64,000 bases of DNA, taken from contig CAJUMR010000006.1 of the NCBI GenBank assembly GCA_910587475.1, forward strand, positions 1 through 64,000. The letters run 5' to 3'. Below the pieces are notes generated by a model. The model made no database searches. It saw nothing but the letters and a program-made list of their open reading frames with translations, and had not been told where the DNA came from. The position numbers and the translations under genes are program-made. Source of the stretch: an uncultured Muribaculaceae bacterium (GTDB lineage Bacteria > Bacteroidota > Bacteroidia > Bacteroidales > Muribaculaceae). Position 1 is the first letter of the stretch; every line of letters begins with the position of its first letter. Positions 1 to 8,910 of this stretch are shown here, in pieces.

Positions 1-1
1 A

Positions 2-29
2 AGATGCAAAAAGGCCCGCCGTTGCATCT
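2..29 (-). terminator. possible terminator after the PagL-like gene
   Basis: An inverted repeat (8-bp arms AGATGCAA / TTGCATCT, 12-nt loop) lies about 60 bases past the stop of the pagL-like gene on the minus strand. The window ends directly after it, so a T-run cannot be judged. It is the only candidate for ending the 5548-to-88 operon. Confidence 0.3.
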
Positions 30-87
30 GTCACCTATTTTTTGCTGCAATTCACTGATGATGTGGTGTCTGAGACCTGTAAGGTAT

Positions 88-1251
88 TTATTTGGGGCCG
101 AATGTGTATCCGACCCCGAGCATCAGATTGTTTGGAAGATGAAAATCGCATAACTGGTAACCTACCTGAAGGAAAGAGTTGTGCCATACATAGGCTTTGA
201 GGGCGAGGGTCTGGTAGAAAATGCGTGTGTCGGGACCATTGGCAATGATGTTCCGGCCGAGTCCGATGTTAATGCTGAATATCGGCAAAGTCAGTTCGGC
301 GCGCAGCGAAAGTCCGGCTGCAAAGCAATCGCGGAAAGGCTGGCGGTGGAACTTGAGATCATCGCCAAACGTTCCTTCGACCCTATGCTTTCCGAGGTTG
401 GCGCTTTCGTCGTATTGCATGTCTGCAGAGATGCCGGCGCGGAAATAGCGGTTGATGTCGTACATTGTCGCAACGTTTACTCCTGCAACACCAAACGAGC
501 CTTTGGCGACCACATAATCGTCGAGCCCGTCGACGGCAACGCGTCGGCGTGTGGCTCCGTATGCTGTCACATCATATGAGAAGCCTCGCTTGAATGGTTC
601 GGTCTCTGCAACTGTGCGGTTCAGGTATTTTTGACTCTCAAAATAGTATCTCGCGCCAAGCGACAGACCGGTGTTGTTGACGCCGGAGTTTGGCAGATGT
701 GTGTTGCCGTTTGAATAATGTGTGGCATTGACAGTCGCTTTCAGATCCCAGTTGTCTCCGACCCGATAGACTGCCGAGACGCCTACACCGAGCATGGCGT
801 TGACGCGTGAGCCGATGGCGTTGTTGGCCGGGGCGGTGACGATGTCATATTTCGACCATCCGGCCGATATGCCGAAATTCCATTCGCCTTCGAGCCACAG
901 GCGTTGGCCGCGTGTCAGTCTGATGGACTGGAATAGATAGATGTTTGTAGGTGTACCGAGTGATGAATTAGGCAGAATGAAGTTGGGACTGAGTGCTATC
1001 CCTTGTCGTACACCGGGATAGAGTTGTCCTTGGCGGCTTGTTTGTCCGAAGGCGAAGCTTGCTCGCAGATCGGGAGCGAAGATTGCGTCGTTGCCGCCTG
1101 TGACTTTCAGAAAGCGGCTTGTCGGCAGTATGATCTGCCCGTTGGCGGCAGCTTCGACGGCCCAATTGCCAATGGTTTTATCACTGCTTTCGCCTTTCGC
1201 CCCGAACCATGTGGCAGACAAAAGCAACATGAGAGATATAAGCGGTTTCAT
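88..1251 (-). CDS. PagL-like lipid A 3-O-deacylase / acyloxyacyl hydrolase family outer-membrane protein
   Basis: 387 residues with a signal peptide (about 1-20), then alternating beta-strands ending in GYTFGPK, as in an outer-membrane barrel. The stretch HYSNGN..LPNSGVN (His178, Ser180, Asn181) matches the active-site strand of the PagL/acyloxyacyl hydrolase family, where the His and Ser remove an ester-linked acyl chain from lipid A in the outer membrane. The protein is more than twice as long as Pseudomonas PagL; longer forms occur in Bacteroidota. The third triad residue (Glu) cannot be placed with confidence. It is the last gene of a minus-strand operon and sits 3 bases from the overlap zone with the lipoprotein gene upstream (1248). 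Family call is fairly firm; the lipid substrate is inferred. Confidence 0.75.
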   Translation of the reverse strand: MKPLISLMLLLSATWFGAKGESSDKTIGNWAVEAAANGQIILPTSRFLKVTGGNDAIFAPDLRASFAFGQTSRQGQLYPGVRQGIALSPNFILPNSSLGTPTNIYLFQSIRLTRGQRLWLEGEWNFGISAGWSKYDIVTAPANNAIGSRVNAMLGVGVSAVYRVGDNWDLKATVNATHYSNGNTHLPNSGVNNTGLSLGARYYFESQKYLNRTVAETEPFKRGFSYDVTAYGATRRRVAVDGLDDYVVAKGSFGVAGVNVATMYDINRYFRAGISADMQYDESANLGKHRVEGTFGDDLKFHRQPFRDCFAAGLSLRAELTLPIFSINIGLGRNIIANGPDTRIFYQTLALKAYVWHNSFLQVGYQLCDFHLPNNLMLGVGYTFGPK

Positions 1252-2192
1252 AGGTCTTTTATTTCTGTGCGGATTTCGTACTTTCGGGGAATGTGCATCT
1301 TGTAGAGCCCGTCAATGCTTATTTTGCTTCCGTCGATCGGGTTGATGGCCGGTAATGTGTAACTGACGCCATATATTTCTCCGGTTATGCTTATCGTAGA
1401 AGATATTGTAGAACGTGGAGGCACCGTCACTACAACATCTTCATTGCATATCAGTGGACCGGGTAGTTCTTGCTCGGCGGTTGTATAGAGCACCGAGTCG
1501 GTCGCCAGAGCCGGCATCCACCATGTCGACGCATCGCATTTTACGCCTCTGACTTTGAATTGCTTATTGCCGAAGATATTGTCGCTCACAAGCTTGTTCC
1601 AAGGAACGAATTCTGCTGTAGACGTCATGATCACCTCCCCGGCTTTCATCACGGTGAGGTCGGTGCTGACGTCGCTCATGTTGGTGAGTTTCTTGATTGT
1701 CTTGAAGGCGGCAATGTCCTCTGACAACCATGATGAGAGTGTGTATTCGATGTCGCCGTGGTCGAAGCCGGGCGATGGCATCATGGCCACTCCGCGTTTG
1801 GCCGTTTCAAATTCTCCGATAAGGTCTATGTTGAAAAAAATAGTGTCGGTAAAGTAGTTGTAGTCAGCCTGGATCGACAACGACCGCGAACCTGTTTTCG
1901 TGAGTTTTATGTTGCAGAGTTCGTTACTGATGGTTGCGGTAGGGTAGTCGTCGGTGAGCCGATGGCGGGTGGTCTCTTCGGTGATTGATGCCGCATGTCC
2001 GTTGGAGCGCCTGAAAGCAACCACTTGAATTTCGGGAAGAGACTGGTTTGCGGTCAGTTCGGTGTTGCCGCCGGTCCAAGGGAGATAGGCCGAGTAGGGT
2101 GCAACCTCTATCTGAGGTACAAAAACCTCATGATTGCATCCTGCCAGCGATGCTGCTATAGTTCCAAGTATGATGCCTATGGTTGCTTTCAT
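1248..2192 (-). CDS. hypothetical lipoprotein in an ABC-transporter operon
   Basis: I chose the start MKATIGIILG at 2192 because it gives a lipoprotein signal (ending AASLAGC) and a 4-base ATGA overlap with the permease gene upstream; a longer frame to 2285 would add a Cys-rich, non-signal stretch. The product is about 314 residues. After the lipid Cys the protein looks beta-rich, with a segment APYSAYLPWTGG that resembles the start of an Ig-like or BACON-type domain, but I do not recognise the family. The overlap with the permease indicates translational coupling, so it is probably a periplasmic or outer-membrane-facing partner of that ABC system. Confidence 0.7.
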   Translation of the reverse strand: MKATIGIILGTIAASLAGCNHEVFVPQIEVAPYSAYLPWTGGNTELTANQSLPEIQVVAFRRSNGHAASITEETTRHRLTDDYPTATISNELCNIKLTKTGSRSLSIQADYNYFTDTIFFNIDLIGEFETAKRGVAMMPSPGFDHGDIEYTLSSWLSEDIAAFKTIKKLTNMSDVSTDLTVMKAGEVIMTSTAEFVPWNKLVSDNIFGNKQFKVRGVKCDASTWWMPALATDSVLYTTAEQELPGPLICNEDVVVTVPPRSTISSTISITGEIYGVSYTLPAINPIDGSKISIDGLYKMHIPRKYEIRTEIKDL

Positions 2193-3379
2193 CTTGATGC
2201 ACTGTTGATCATTCTTCGGCATGCGGCCACTGAAACTGCAGTCACTACGCCCATTACAACAAAGGCCGATATGACTACAGTCCAACGGTCTGATGGCTCT
2301 GAGCCGATGGCCTCAAGCGGTTTTTGCCATAGATGTGATGCGAAAATTGTGGCTGCTGATGCGCCGATTGTTATGATCGTGTTGATGGTGATAACGAGTT
2401 TATAATAGAATTCACCGACTTTGCTGCGGCGGTAGCCGAGCAGTGTAAGATCGCGTATCTTGTCACTGTTTTTCTGAATGAGAAGGAAGAGGCTGACAAG
2501 CAGGAGCATGACTGCCAGCGCGGCGATTATTATTCCGATAATGCCGACAACCGACGATATGATCGTTGCGACAAACACAGTGCGGTCAGATGCAGATCCG
2601 TCATGAGATGCTTCGATGTCGTTGTCGGATAGCCATTTGTCTATGGCCGGATCTCCCGGGGTGACAAGTTCTACGATCAACCTCGATGGATGGTGCTGCG
2701 AGGGGTGTTTTTCGCTGTAACGTTCGTTTGCCCAGCTCATGAAGCTTTCGGGAACAGCAATTGTATTGATGCGTGACGATAGCCCGACAATTCGAGCCGG
2801 CATAACGTCGTAGAACCCGTTGCCTGACATTGCTATCCTCAGCGGGATCTGCATGACAAGTTCTTCGCTCACCTGTGGCATGCCGCGGGAAGCTGCAAAG
2901 CCGAAATTATAGAGTGAAAGATAATCGCGCGGCACAATGATTGGTATTGAAGTATGTCCTTCAGAAAAACTCCACACGTCAGGATCAAGATCTATGTCGA
3001 TGAAACGATCGGGTAGAGCTTCGAAAAACAGAGCAGTCGACAGTCCTCGTCCTGCAAAATCAACTGACGCCGAAATGTTGAAGTCGGCCGGTGTGAATTC
3101 TCCGACCTGACGGGCCCATGGCTGTGATATGAGATCGTCGATCTCCGAACGCGTGAACGTTGAAGCCGCCGAATTTCCGGGATTTAGTGCAGCCAACAGC
3201 GGAACCGGTTTCGACAGGACGATGTAACCGCTGTTAGATGACGATTGGTGTGCGGCGCTGATGTCGCGGTAGAAGCATAGCGATGTCAGCAGTATAGTCA
3301 GTCCGACAAAGCAGGCTGACGAGTATGCTGCCAACTGCCATTTGCTGATATTTTTTCTGAGCAGAGATGAAATCATCAT
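2189..3379 (-). CDS. FtsX/MacB-like ABC transporter permease
   Basis: 396 residues. One transmembrane helix near the N terminus (about 16-37), a periplasmic domain of about 230 residues, then three helices (about 268-300, 330-352, 370-388): the four-helix layout of FtsX/LolC/MacB permeases. Such proteins do not move substrate through the membrane but couple cytoplasmic ATP hydrolysis to work in the periplasm. It overlaps its ATPase gene (3376) and the lipoprotein gene (2192) by 4 bases each, so the three are translated together. The periplasmic domain lacks any motif I recognise and differs from the permease array at 54-64 kb. Confidence 0.75.
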   Translation of the reverse strand: MMISSLLRKNISKWQLAAYSSACFVGLTILLTSLCFYRDISAAHQSSSNSGYIVLSKPVPLLAALNPGNSAASTFTRSEIDDLISQPWARQVGEFTPADFNISASVDFAGRGLSTALFFEALPDRFIDIDLDPDVWSFSEGHTSIPIIVPRDYLSLYNFGFAASRGMPQVSEELVMQIPLRIAMSGNGFYDVMPARIVGLSSRINTIAVPESFMSWANERYSEKHPSQHHPSRLIVELVTPGDPAIDKWLSDNDIEASHDGSASDRTVFVATIISSVVGIIGIIIAALAVMLLLVSLFLLIQKNSDKIRDLTLLGYRRSKVGEFYYKLVITINTIITIGASAATIFASHLWQKPLEAIGSEPSDRWTVVISAFVVMGVVTAVSVAACRRMINSASR

Positions 3380-4050
3380 AGTTTTACATGTTTGATATCA
3401 TCGGTAGGTAAAATGAGGTTGTTGCCCACCGAAGTGGCAATGACCGATGATCCTTGCCTTGTGGCAGCTTCGAAAACGAGTTCTCCGGCGATTGCATTAT
3501 TTGTTCCGTCGAGATGGCTGACCGGTTCGTCGAGCAGCAGAAAATCGAAAGGTTGGCAAAGGGCTCTTATAAGAGCTACGCGTTGCATTTGTCCGATTGA
3601 CAGCTGAGACGCCGGACAGTCGATCTTATCAGCTATGCCGAGACGCTCGAACATCGCGGCTATGTCGCTTTCGCTGCAGTAGCCTGTCAGCTTGTTCTTA
3701 AGCCTCACGTTGTCTCCGGCAGTTATTTCGCCGAACAATCTCAACTCTTGGGGTAGCAACGAGATATATCTGGTTCTGAGCATGCTGACTTCATCTGGTT
3801 TGAGGCTGCGGGCATCGCGGTCGTCGTAAGATAGTGTGCCACGATAGTCGCGGCGGCTGTTGTAGATGAAGCTGCACATCGACGATTTGCCTGAACCTGA
3901 TGCTGCTTCGACGAGGTAGTGTTGCCCGCGCTCAAAAGAGAAGTCGCAGAGCCAGATTTGAGATCCTGCGACATCATTGTCTGCGAAAACGTCGGGTATG
4001 ACCAGGTGCAGGTTGATGCTCAACAGCCGTGGTGAAACACGATTTTCCAT
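3376..4050 (-). CDS. ABC transporter ATP-binding protein with atypical switch residue
   Basis: 224 residues from the ATG at 4050 (MENRVSPRLL), which starts 4 bases after the preceding gene; an ATG at 4089 would overlap that gene by 35 bases. Walker A is ASGSGKSS, the Q-loop lies in SLLPQE, the signature is LSIGQMQR and Walker B is FLLLDEP followed by SHLD. The position that normally holds the switch histidine (vTH) reads IATSVGN, so the His is replaced by Ser. The family is closest to LolD/MacB ATPases. It pairs with the overlapping FtsX-like permease. Energising of that permease is expected, but the missing His could mean weak or regulated hydrolysis. Confidence 0.85.
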   Translation of the reverse strand: MENRVSPRLLSINLHLVIPDVFADNDVAGSQIWLCDFSFERGQHYLVEAASGSGKSSMCSFIYNSRRDYRGTLSYDDRDARSLKPDEVSMLRTRYISLLPQELRLFGEITAGDNVRLKNKLTGYCSESDIAAMFERLGIADKIDCPASQLSIGQMQRVALIRALCQPFDFLLLDEPVSHLDGTNNAIAGELVFEAATRQGSSVIATSVGNNLILPTDDIKHVKL

Positions 4051-4054
4051 TGCG

Positions 4055-5548
4055 TTAAAGACGGCCGATGAAGGATATAAGACTTTCAAGTATCGGGCTG
4101 TCGGTATCAGTGAGGGTTATATATCCGTCGGTTGATTCGTTGGTTGACGTGAAGCGCATCTTCACACCGAAGGGACAGTTGGCCAGGGTGAGCAGCGGAT
4201 GCGATTTCTTCAGTTCGATGGTCATGTAGGCGATCAGATCATTGCATTTCTCGCTGTCGGCGGTCGTAAGGCTGTTGATGTCAGAGACTGTAGTGACGAT
4301 GGCGGCATCGTCGCGTCCGGTGAAATTGATTTTGAAATCAGGGAATTGGGCAACCGGAGCGAAGCTGAACGTAGTGTTTTCCTGACATGCTTTTATTGCA
4401 GCGGCGACAACTGCTTCCGCTCCGCTTCCCTGAGAGAGGGCTATCAGGTCGGTGGCGATTGGTCCGGCAGCGGCTTTGTCATATGATATGGCTGCAGTGA
4501 ATGTTATGTCGGTCGGTTTGAGGTTCATCACCGACGATGATTCGTCCATTGAAATCCCTAATGCGAGAGATTTTATGGTATTTATTACGGAACTGATTGT
4601 TCCGGCATAAGCAGTCCCGAAACTATTGATCTGAGACGAAGAAAAATCGGCAAATGCTTTTTTCATCTGGTCAGGAACAGCAAAGGCCGCCACGATCTGG
4701 CAATCTTTGACCAGATCGAGGGTAGCCGGCTTGAGCGGTTCGTATGAACTGTTGCTCAACATTGGAGCGCGGTTGCCCTGTTCGTCAAATGTTTCTCCGT
4801 GGACGCGCAATGTCGGGCCATCGAAGTCTATCTCGGCTGTGGAATAACGGCAGTCAGGAGCGTAGTAGGCAGGCATTTCGACTCCGCTCTGAGCGAATAA
4901 AGCAGACATCAGTTCTGAATAAGACTTGAGGTCGACGATGATGTTGATATCGTTATCCATGAGATGTTCGACTTTCCATGACGCTATCGCCTGACGCGTA
5001 TCTCCCGATTTGAACGATGTGACATAAGCGGCGGCTTGTGACGCATCTCCGGACGATGGAATGAACCATGCTATGTCATTGTCGATGACGACAGCCGGGC
5101 TGTTGTTGTCATCGGATTTCATACAGACTGTGTAGCCCTCCGATTGAGAAATGGTCCATCCTTGCTTGTCGGCCCATGATTGAAATCCCGAAGTGTCATT
5201 GACAGCCATCAGCCAGAAGTAAGTGTCGGTATTTCCACCTATGACGGTGCAATTACGGTCGATGCCTTTTGCCGATGTTATCAACTCTGCGTATGTGGCG
5301 ATGATTTCGTTGGCTGATGACATCCACGCAAGCTGCTTGGGAAGGGCGATGGCATCTGACGACACTGACGCGCCGGCAGATTCAAAGATGGAGGTCGGAT
5401 TGAATGCTACGACTGAGACATCGTCGGGCAGAACCGAAAGCAGGTGGTGGCGGTGGTCTTCTGTCTGTTTTGTGCAGGAAGATGAGATCAGCGCTATCAG
5501 CATGACGAGTGTCGGTAGCAGGGCATTGAGTGTGCGGCGGGAGTTCAT
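4055..5548 (-). CDS. DUF4836-like lipoprotein
   Basis: 497 residues. A lipoprotein signal (LMLIALISSSC) is followed by a segment beginning LLSVLPDDVSVVAFNPTSIFESAG, which resembles the opening of DUF4836 proteins of Bacteroidota (an acidic Pro-Asp-Asp stretch, then a beta-strand and SLxxxAG). The function of DUF4836 is unknown. It is the first gene of the minus-strand operon with the ABC ATPase and FtsX-like permease, 4 bases before the ATPase start. A -7 promoter element lies at 5593-5600. I place it as an envelope lipoprotein serving or reporting on that transporter, which is inference. Confidence 0.65.
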   Translation of the reverse strand: MNSRRTLNALLPTLVMLIALISSSCTKQTEDHRHHLLSVLPDDVSVVAFNPTSIFESAGASVSSDAIALPKQLAWMSSANEIIATYAELITSAKGIDRNCTVIGGNTDTYFWLMAVNDTSGFQSWADKQGWTISQSEGYTVCMKSDDNNSPAVVIDNDIAWFIPSSGDASQAAAYVTSFKSGDTRQAIASWKVEHLMDNDINIIVDLKSYSELMSALFAQSGVEMPAYYAPDCRYSTAEIDFDGPTLRVHGETFDEQGNRAPMLSNSSYEPLKPATLDLVKDCQIVAAFAVPDQMKKAFADFSSSQINSFGTAYAGTISSVINTIKSLALGISMDESSSVMNLKPTDITFTAAISYDKAAAGPIATDLIALSQGSGAEAVVAAAIKACQENTTFSFAPVAQFPDFKINFTGRDDAAIVTTVSDINSLTTADSEKCNDLIAYMTIELKKSHPLLTLANCPFGVKMRFTSTNESTDGYITLTDTDSPILESLISFIGRL

Positions 5549-5592
5549 GTTAAAACTGGAATTTGATTGGTTGTAAAAGAGTCATTATATTA

Positions 5593-5600
5593 CAAAGGTA
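5593..5600 (-). promoter_or_regulatory. -7 element (Bacteroidota type) for the lipoprotein/ABC operon
   Basis: CAAAGGTA on the plus strand reads TACCTTTG on the minus strand, matching TAnnTTTG, 45 bases before the ATG at 5548. No clear TTTG is seen at the -33 distance. Confidence 0.5.
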
Positions 5601-5682
5601 GGCCTATTGCAATAATTATCAGTGGTATCGGTGTTAAAAAAATATAAAGTCGATACGGGCTGTTTTTTATGTTTTTTCTTTG

Positions 5683-5690
5683 TAACTTTG
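5683..5690 (+). promoter_or_regulatory. -7 element for the aspartate aminotransferase gene
   Basis: TAACTTTG matches TAnnTTTG and ends 27 bases before the chosen ATG (5718). It rules out an earlier in-frame start at 5622, which would be upstream of transcription. The -33 element is not clear. Confidence 0.55.
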
Positions 5691-5717
5691 TGCATCATAA
5701 CGACAATATTCAAACAT

Positions 5718-6911
5718 ATGGACTTCATTTCACAGCGTGTTAATAATCTGGCGCAGTCACAGACTCTCGCCATGTCGCAAAAAAGCAATGAATTAAAAGC
5801 ACAGGGCATCGACGTGATCAATCTTTCGGTTGGTGAACCTGACTTCCACACCCCTGATCACATCAAAGATGCTGCAAAGCGTGCAATCGACGAGAATTAT
5901 TCGTTCTATTCGCCTGTGCCCGGTTTCATGAGTTTGCGCAAAGCCATATCCGACAAACTCTCCAAGGAGAATGGTCTTGATTTCAAGCCTGAACAGATCG
6001 TTGTGTCGGGTGGTGCCAAGCAAGCATTGTGCAATGTGATACTTGCGACTGTCAATCCAGGCGATGAGGTGATCATACCGACTCCGGCGTGGGTCAGCTA
6101 TGTCGAGATGGTAAAACTTGCTGAAGGAGTGAATGTGCTTGTACCCTCGGGTATTGAAAGTGATTTTAAAATCACACCGGCTCAGCTTGAAGCTGCCATC
6201 ACGCCGCGCACACGCATGCTGCTGCTTTGTTCGCCGTCAAATCCGACAGGTTCGGTCTATAGCCGCGAAGAACTGGCTGCTTTGGTTGATGTTTTGGCAA
6301 AGTATCCCGACATCATTGTTCTCGCCGATGAGATTTATGAACATATCAATTACACTGGATCGTTCACATCTCTCGCGTCGTTCGGGGAGATTGCCGATCG
6401 CACAGTGGTTGTCAACGGTGTTTCTAAAGCTTATGCAATGACAGGCTGGCGCATCGGCTATTGTGCAGCTCCGCTTGCCATCGCTAAAGCGTGCACAAAA
6501 TTGCAAGGTCAATACACTTCAGGTGCATCGTCGATCGCGCAGAAAGCAGCCGAAGCCGCCTACACAGGTACGCAACAGTGTGTCGAGGACATGCGCAAGG
6601 CCTTTGAGCGTCGTCGTGATCTTGTAGTCAGACTCGCACGCGAGATTCCAGGGCTGAAAGTGAATGAGCCTAAGGGTGCGTTTTATCTGTTCCCTGAAGT
6701 AAGTTCATATTTCGGCAAAAGCTACGGTGATCGTAAAATCCATAATGCTTCCGATCTGGCCATGTATCTTCTCGAAGATGGACATGTGGCTACGGTTGCA
6801 GGTGACGCTTTCTGCGCTCCGGGCTATATAAGGTTAAGCTATGCGACATCTGATGAAAATATCGTCGAGGCCATGAAGCGCATATCCGTCGCTTTGGCCA
6901 AGCTTGCTTGA
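5718..6911 (+). CDS. pyridoxal-phosphate aminotransferase, aspartate aminotransferase class I
   Basis: 397 residues from ATG 5718 (MDFISQRVNN), which lies just behind a -7 promoter box. It carries class I aminotransferase landmarks: LSVGEPDFHTPDHI near the N terminus, the substrate-side SNPTG segment, LADEIYE for the cofactor Asp, the Schiff-base lysine in VNGVSKAYAMTGWR, and a C-terminal RLSYATS Arg that binds the substrate carboxylate. It converts aspartate and 2-oxoglutarate to oxaloacetate and glutamate in the cytoplasm. It is a single-gene unit ended by a strong hairpin at 6951. Specificity for aspartate rather than another amino acid is from family resemblance only. Confidence 0.9.
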   Translation: MDFISQRVNNLAQSQTLAMSQKSNELKAQGIDVINLSVGEPDFHTPDHIKDAAKRAIDENYSFYSPVPGFMSLRKAISDKLSKENGLDFKPEQIVVSGGAKQALCNVILATVNPGDEVIIPTPAWVSYVEMVKLAEGVNVLVPSGIESDFKITPAQLEAAITPRTRMLLLCSPSNPTGSVYSREELAALVDVLAKYPDIIVLADEIYEHINYTGSFTSLASFGEIADRTVVVNGVSKAYAMTGWRIGYCAAPLAIAKACTKLQGQYTSGASSIAQKAAEAAYTGTQQCVEDMRKAFERRRDLVVRLAREIPGLKVNEPKGAFYLFPEVSSYFGKSYGDRKIHNASDLAMYLLEDGHVATVAGDAFCAPGYIRLSYATSDENIVEAMKRISVALAKLA

Positions 6912-7199
6912 TCCTTGAAGAAGGGTTAGCCGATATACATAATAATATTATACGGGTCTGCTGTGATCACAGCAGACCCGTAATTTTTTAGGTATTGATT
7001 AATATGCTGATTATTAAACTTGTAGTTCTTAAAGATAGGTGATTTGTAACCAAAATGTAAACATTTTTTTAGGGTCAGTGTTAGTATAGTAAAGCAAACG
7101 AGGGAACGACCTCTGCTGAGAGAGATAAATAAAATAATTTAAAACAATGTTTAAAACGAGGTTTTATGAGACCTCAATTTTTACGCTAAATATACTAAT
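6912..7199 (+). other. intergenic region with terminator and ompA leader
   Basis: 288 bases holding the hairpin terminator of the aminotransferase gene and a long AT-rich leader before ompA. The leader contains a short stem (GAGGT at 7158-7162 with ACCTC at 7171-7175) and an 18-codon open frame from ATG 7147 whose TGA overlaps the ompA ATG. I see no convincing TAnnTTTG box here. Confidence 0.5.
6951..6989 (+). terminator. strong intrinsic terminator
   Basis: A perfect 32-base palindrome (16-bp arms beginning TACGGGTCTG) is followed by a T-run at 6984-6989. It sits 39 bases after the aminotransferase stop. Confidence 0.9.
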
Positions 7200-8336
7200 A
7201 TGAAAAGAATGATTCTCCTTCCCGCCATCGCACTTGGTGTAATGTCGGCTTCAGCTCAAGCTATTGAGCAATCAGGAATTTTTGACAACGTATCGGTTGG
7301 TGTCAATGGTGGTGTAACCACCCCTATGGCACATCACCCATTCTTTAAATCAATGCGTCCGGTTGTTGGCGTTACTGTCGACAAGATGATCACACCTACA
7401 TTTGGTGTCGGCGTTGAATCTTTGTTCGGCATCAACACATCGTCTTACAACGGCCGTGCCCATAGTTCGACAGCTTTCGACGACTCTTATGTCGGAGTCT
7501 ATGGTAAAGTCGACCTCTTCAATCTCTTCGGCGGCTACCAATGTGCAACCCGTCCGTTCACAATTGAAGCTCAGGCCGGCGCAGGTTGGGGACACTATTA
7601 CATCAACGAAGCTAATGGCGAAGATTGGAATTACTTCGGCACTAAAGCAGGTCTCAACTTCCGTTTCAACACAAGCGATCACTTCTCGATCAATATCCAG
7701 CCGTCGGTTTTGTTCAACATGAATGGACACGACATCGATCAGACAGCAGTAGGATATGCCCGTCAGGCTGCATCGTTCAATATCACAGCAGGCGTTCAGT
7801 ATCGTTTCGGTGACGGCTTCCAGTGTGTCCGTCCTTACGACCAGTATGAAGTCGATGCACTCAATGCCGAAATCAATGCCCTCAGAGGAGCAGTGGCAGA
7901 TGCAACAGTCGCAACAGCTGCAGCCGAGGCAACAGCCGCAGATCTGGCCGTGCAGCTCCAGGCATGCAAGGATCGTAAGCCTAAGGTTGTGAAAGAGGTT
8001 TCGAATACACTCAATTCAGTGCGCTTCGTCTTCTTCCGCAATGGATCAGCCACCATCACTGCCGATCAGCAGCCTAACGTTGAGATGATCGCAGCATATC
8101 TCAAGAACCATCCTGAAGCTAAGGTTGTGGTCAAGGGTTATGCATCAAAAGACGGTAACTACGATTTCAATATGAAACTTGCACAGCGCCGTGCCGATGC
8201 AGTGAAGACCGCGCTCATCAATAAATACAAGATCTCATCTGACCGCATCGTAGCAGAAGGTCAAGGTATCGGCGAAATGTTCAAGGAAGAGTCTTGGAAC
8301 CGCGTAAGTATCTGTACTCTCGAGGATGGCAAATAA
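7200..8336 (+). CDS. OmpA-family outer-membrane protein
   Basis: 378 residues. There is a signal peptide (about 1-21), an N-terminal eight-strand-type barrel (about 28-205, ending VQYRFGDGF), an Ala-rich helical linker (about 215-260), and a C-terminal OmpA domain (about 270-375). The C-terminal domain has the peptidoglycan-binding segment GYASKDGNYDFNMKLAQRRA. The domain ties the outer membrane to the cell wall. It appears to be a major porin-type protein: single gene, long AT-rich leader, codon use rich in preferred codons, and a strong terminator at both ends. The start at 7200 is fixed by the signal peptide. An 18-codon upstream frame overlaps the start codon. Confidence 0.9.
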   Translation: MKRMILLPAIALGVMSASAQAIEQSGIFDNVSVGVNGGVTTPMAHHPFFKSMRPVVGVTVDKMITPTFGVGVESLFGINTSSYNGRAHSSTAFDDSYVGVYGKVDLFNLFGGYQCATRPFTIEAQAGAGWGHYYINEANGEDWNYFGTKAGLNFRFNTSDHFSINIQPSVLFNMNGHDIDQTAVGYARQAASFNITAGVQYRFGDGFQCVRPYDQYEVDALNAEINALRGAVADATVATAAAEATAADLAVQLQACKDRKPKVVKEVSNTLNSVRFVFFRNGSATITADQQPNVEMIAAYLKNHPEAKVVVKGYASKDGNYDFNMKLAQRRADAVKTALINKYKISSDRIVAEGQGIGEMFKEESWNRVSICTLEDGK

Positions 8337-8376
8337 GACACTTCAGCCATTTATTAGATAAATAGCAACAATTACA

Positions 8377-8415
8377 GATCACCTGTAGCAATATAAGCTA
8401 CAGGTGATCCGTTTT
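8377..8415 (+). terminator. intrinsic terminator after ompA
   Basis: 13-bp perfect arms (GATCACCTGTAGC at 8377-8389 and its complement at 8397-8409), 7-nt loop, then TTTT. It lies 40 bases past the ompA stop and ends the transcript before the SemiSWEET gene. Confidence 0.85.
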
Positions 8416-8450
8416 ATTATCGGATTAACATTACAATAAATATCAATACA

Positions 8451-8741
8451 ATGGAATTTGGACTAAATGTAACTGACATCATAGGCTATCTTGCAAGTTT
8501 GTGCATGATACTCGGATATATGCCACAGGCCGTGATGACTATCAGAACGCGTGATACCGATGGTATATCGTTGATGACTTTTTCAATGATGGGACTCGGA
8601 TCGGTGTTTTTCGTGATCAATGGCATAATGTGGGGCAACTACCCGCTTGTAGTGACGAACCTGATCACAGCTGTGTGTTCAGCGATAATCTTCTCGATAA
8701 AAATATATAATGACTATTTTAAAAACAAGGGCAAATTGTGA
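8451..8741 (+). CDS. SemiSWEET-family sugar transporter (PQ-loop)
   Basis: 96 residues with three predicted transmembrane helices (about 7-27, 42-60, 66-88). The first holds GYMPQ, the PQ motif of the MtN3/SWEET fold, and it is followed by the family-typical TRDTDGISLMTF. Bacterial SemiSWEETs act as homodimers that carry sugars down their gradient across the inner membrane. It is a lone gene between two terminators, so context does not name the sugar. Length agrees with the family (about 85-100 residues). Confidence 0.88.
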   Translation: MEFGLNVTDIIGYLASLCMILGYMPQAVMTIRTRDTDGISLMTFSMMGLGSVFFVINGIMWGNYPLVVTNLITAVCSAIIFSIKIYNDYFKNKGKL

Positions 8742-8770
8742 GATCGATGTGAAGCATCATCGGTCTTTTT
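8742..8770 (+). terminator. intrinsic terminator after the SemiSWEET gene
   Basis: 8-bp arms (GATCGATG / CATCGGTC, one G-U pair), 8-nt loop, then five T residues at 8766-8770. Confidence 0.75.
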
Positions 8771-8788
8771 CATGCTCATAAGATTATT

Positions 8789-8824
8789 GTAGTCGCAGGT
8801 GATAATAAATTTAAATGCGACTAC
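8789..8824. repeat. 9-bp inverted repeat with 18-nt spacer
   Basis: GTAGTCGCA at 8789-8797 and TGCGACTAC at 8816-8824 are perfect complements. No T-run follows on either strand, so it is not an obvious terminator. It would form a stem inside any transcript from the minus-strand promoter at 8911-8941. Confidence 0.55.
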
Positions 8825-8910
8825 TCTCACGAGCGGCCGCATCTCTAACCTATGATTCACTTATTAATTGTTGTTGCTTTAAAAATAAGTACTTCCTATG
8901 TTTAGTGTGA

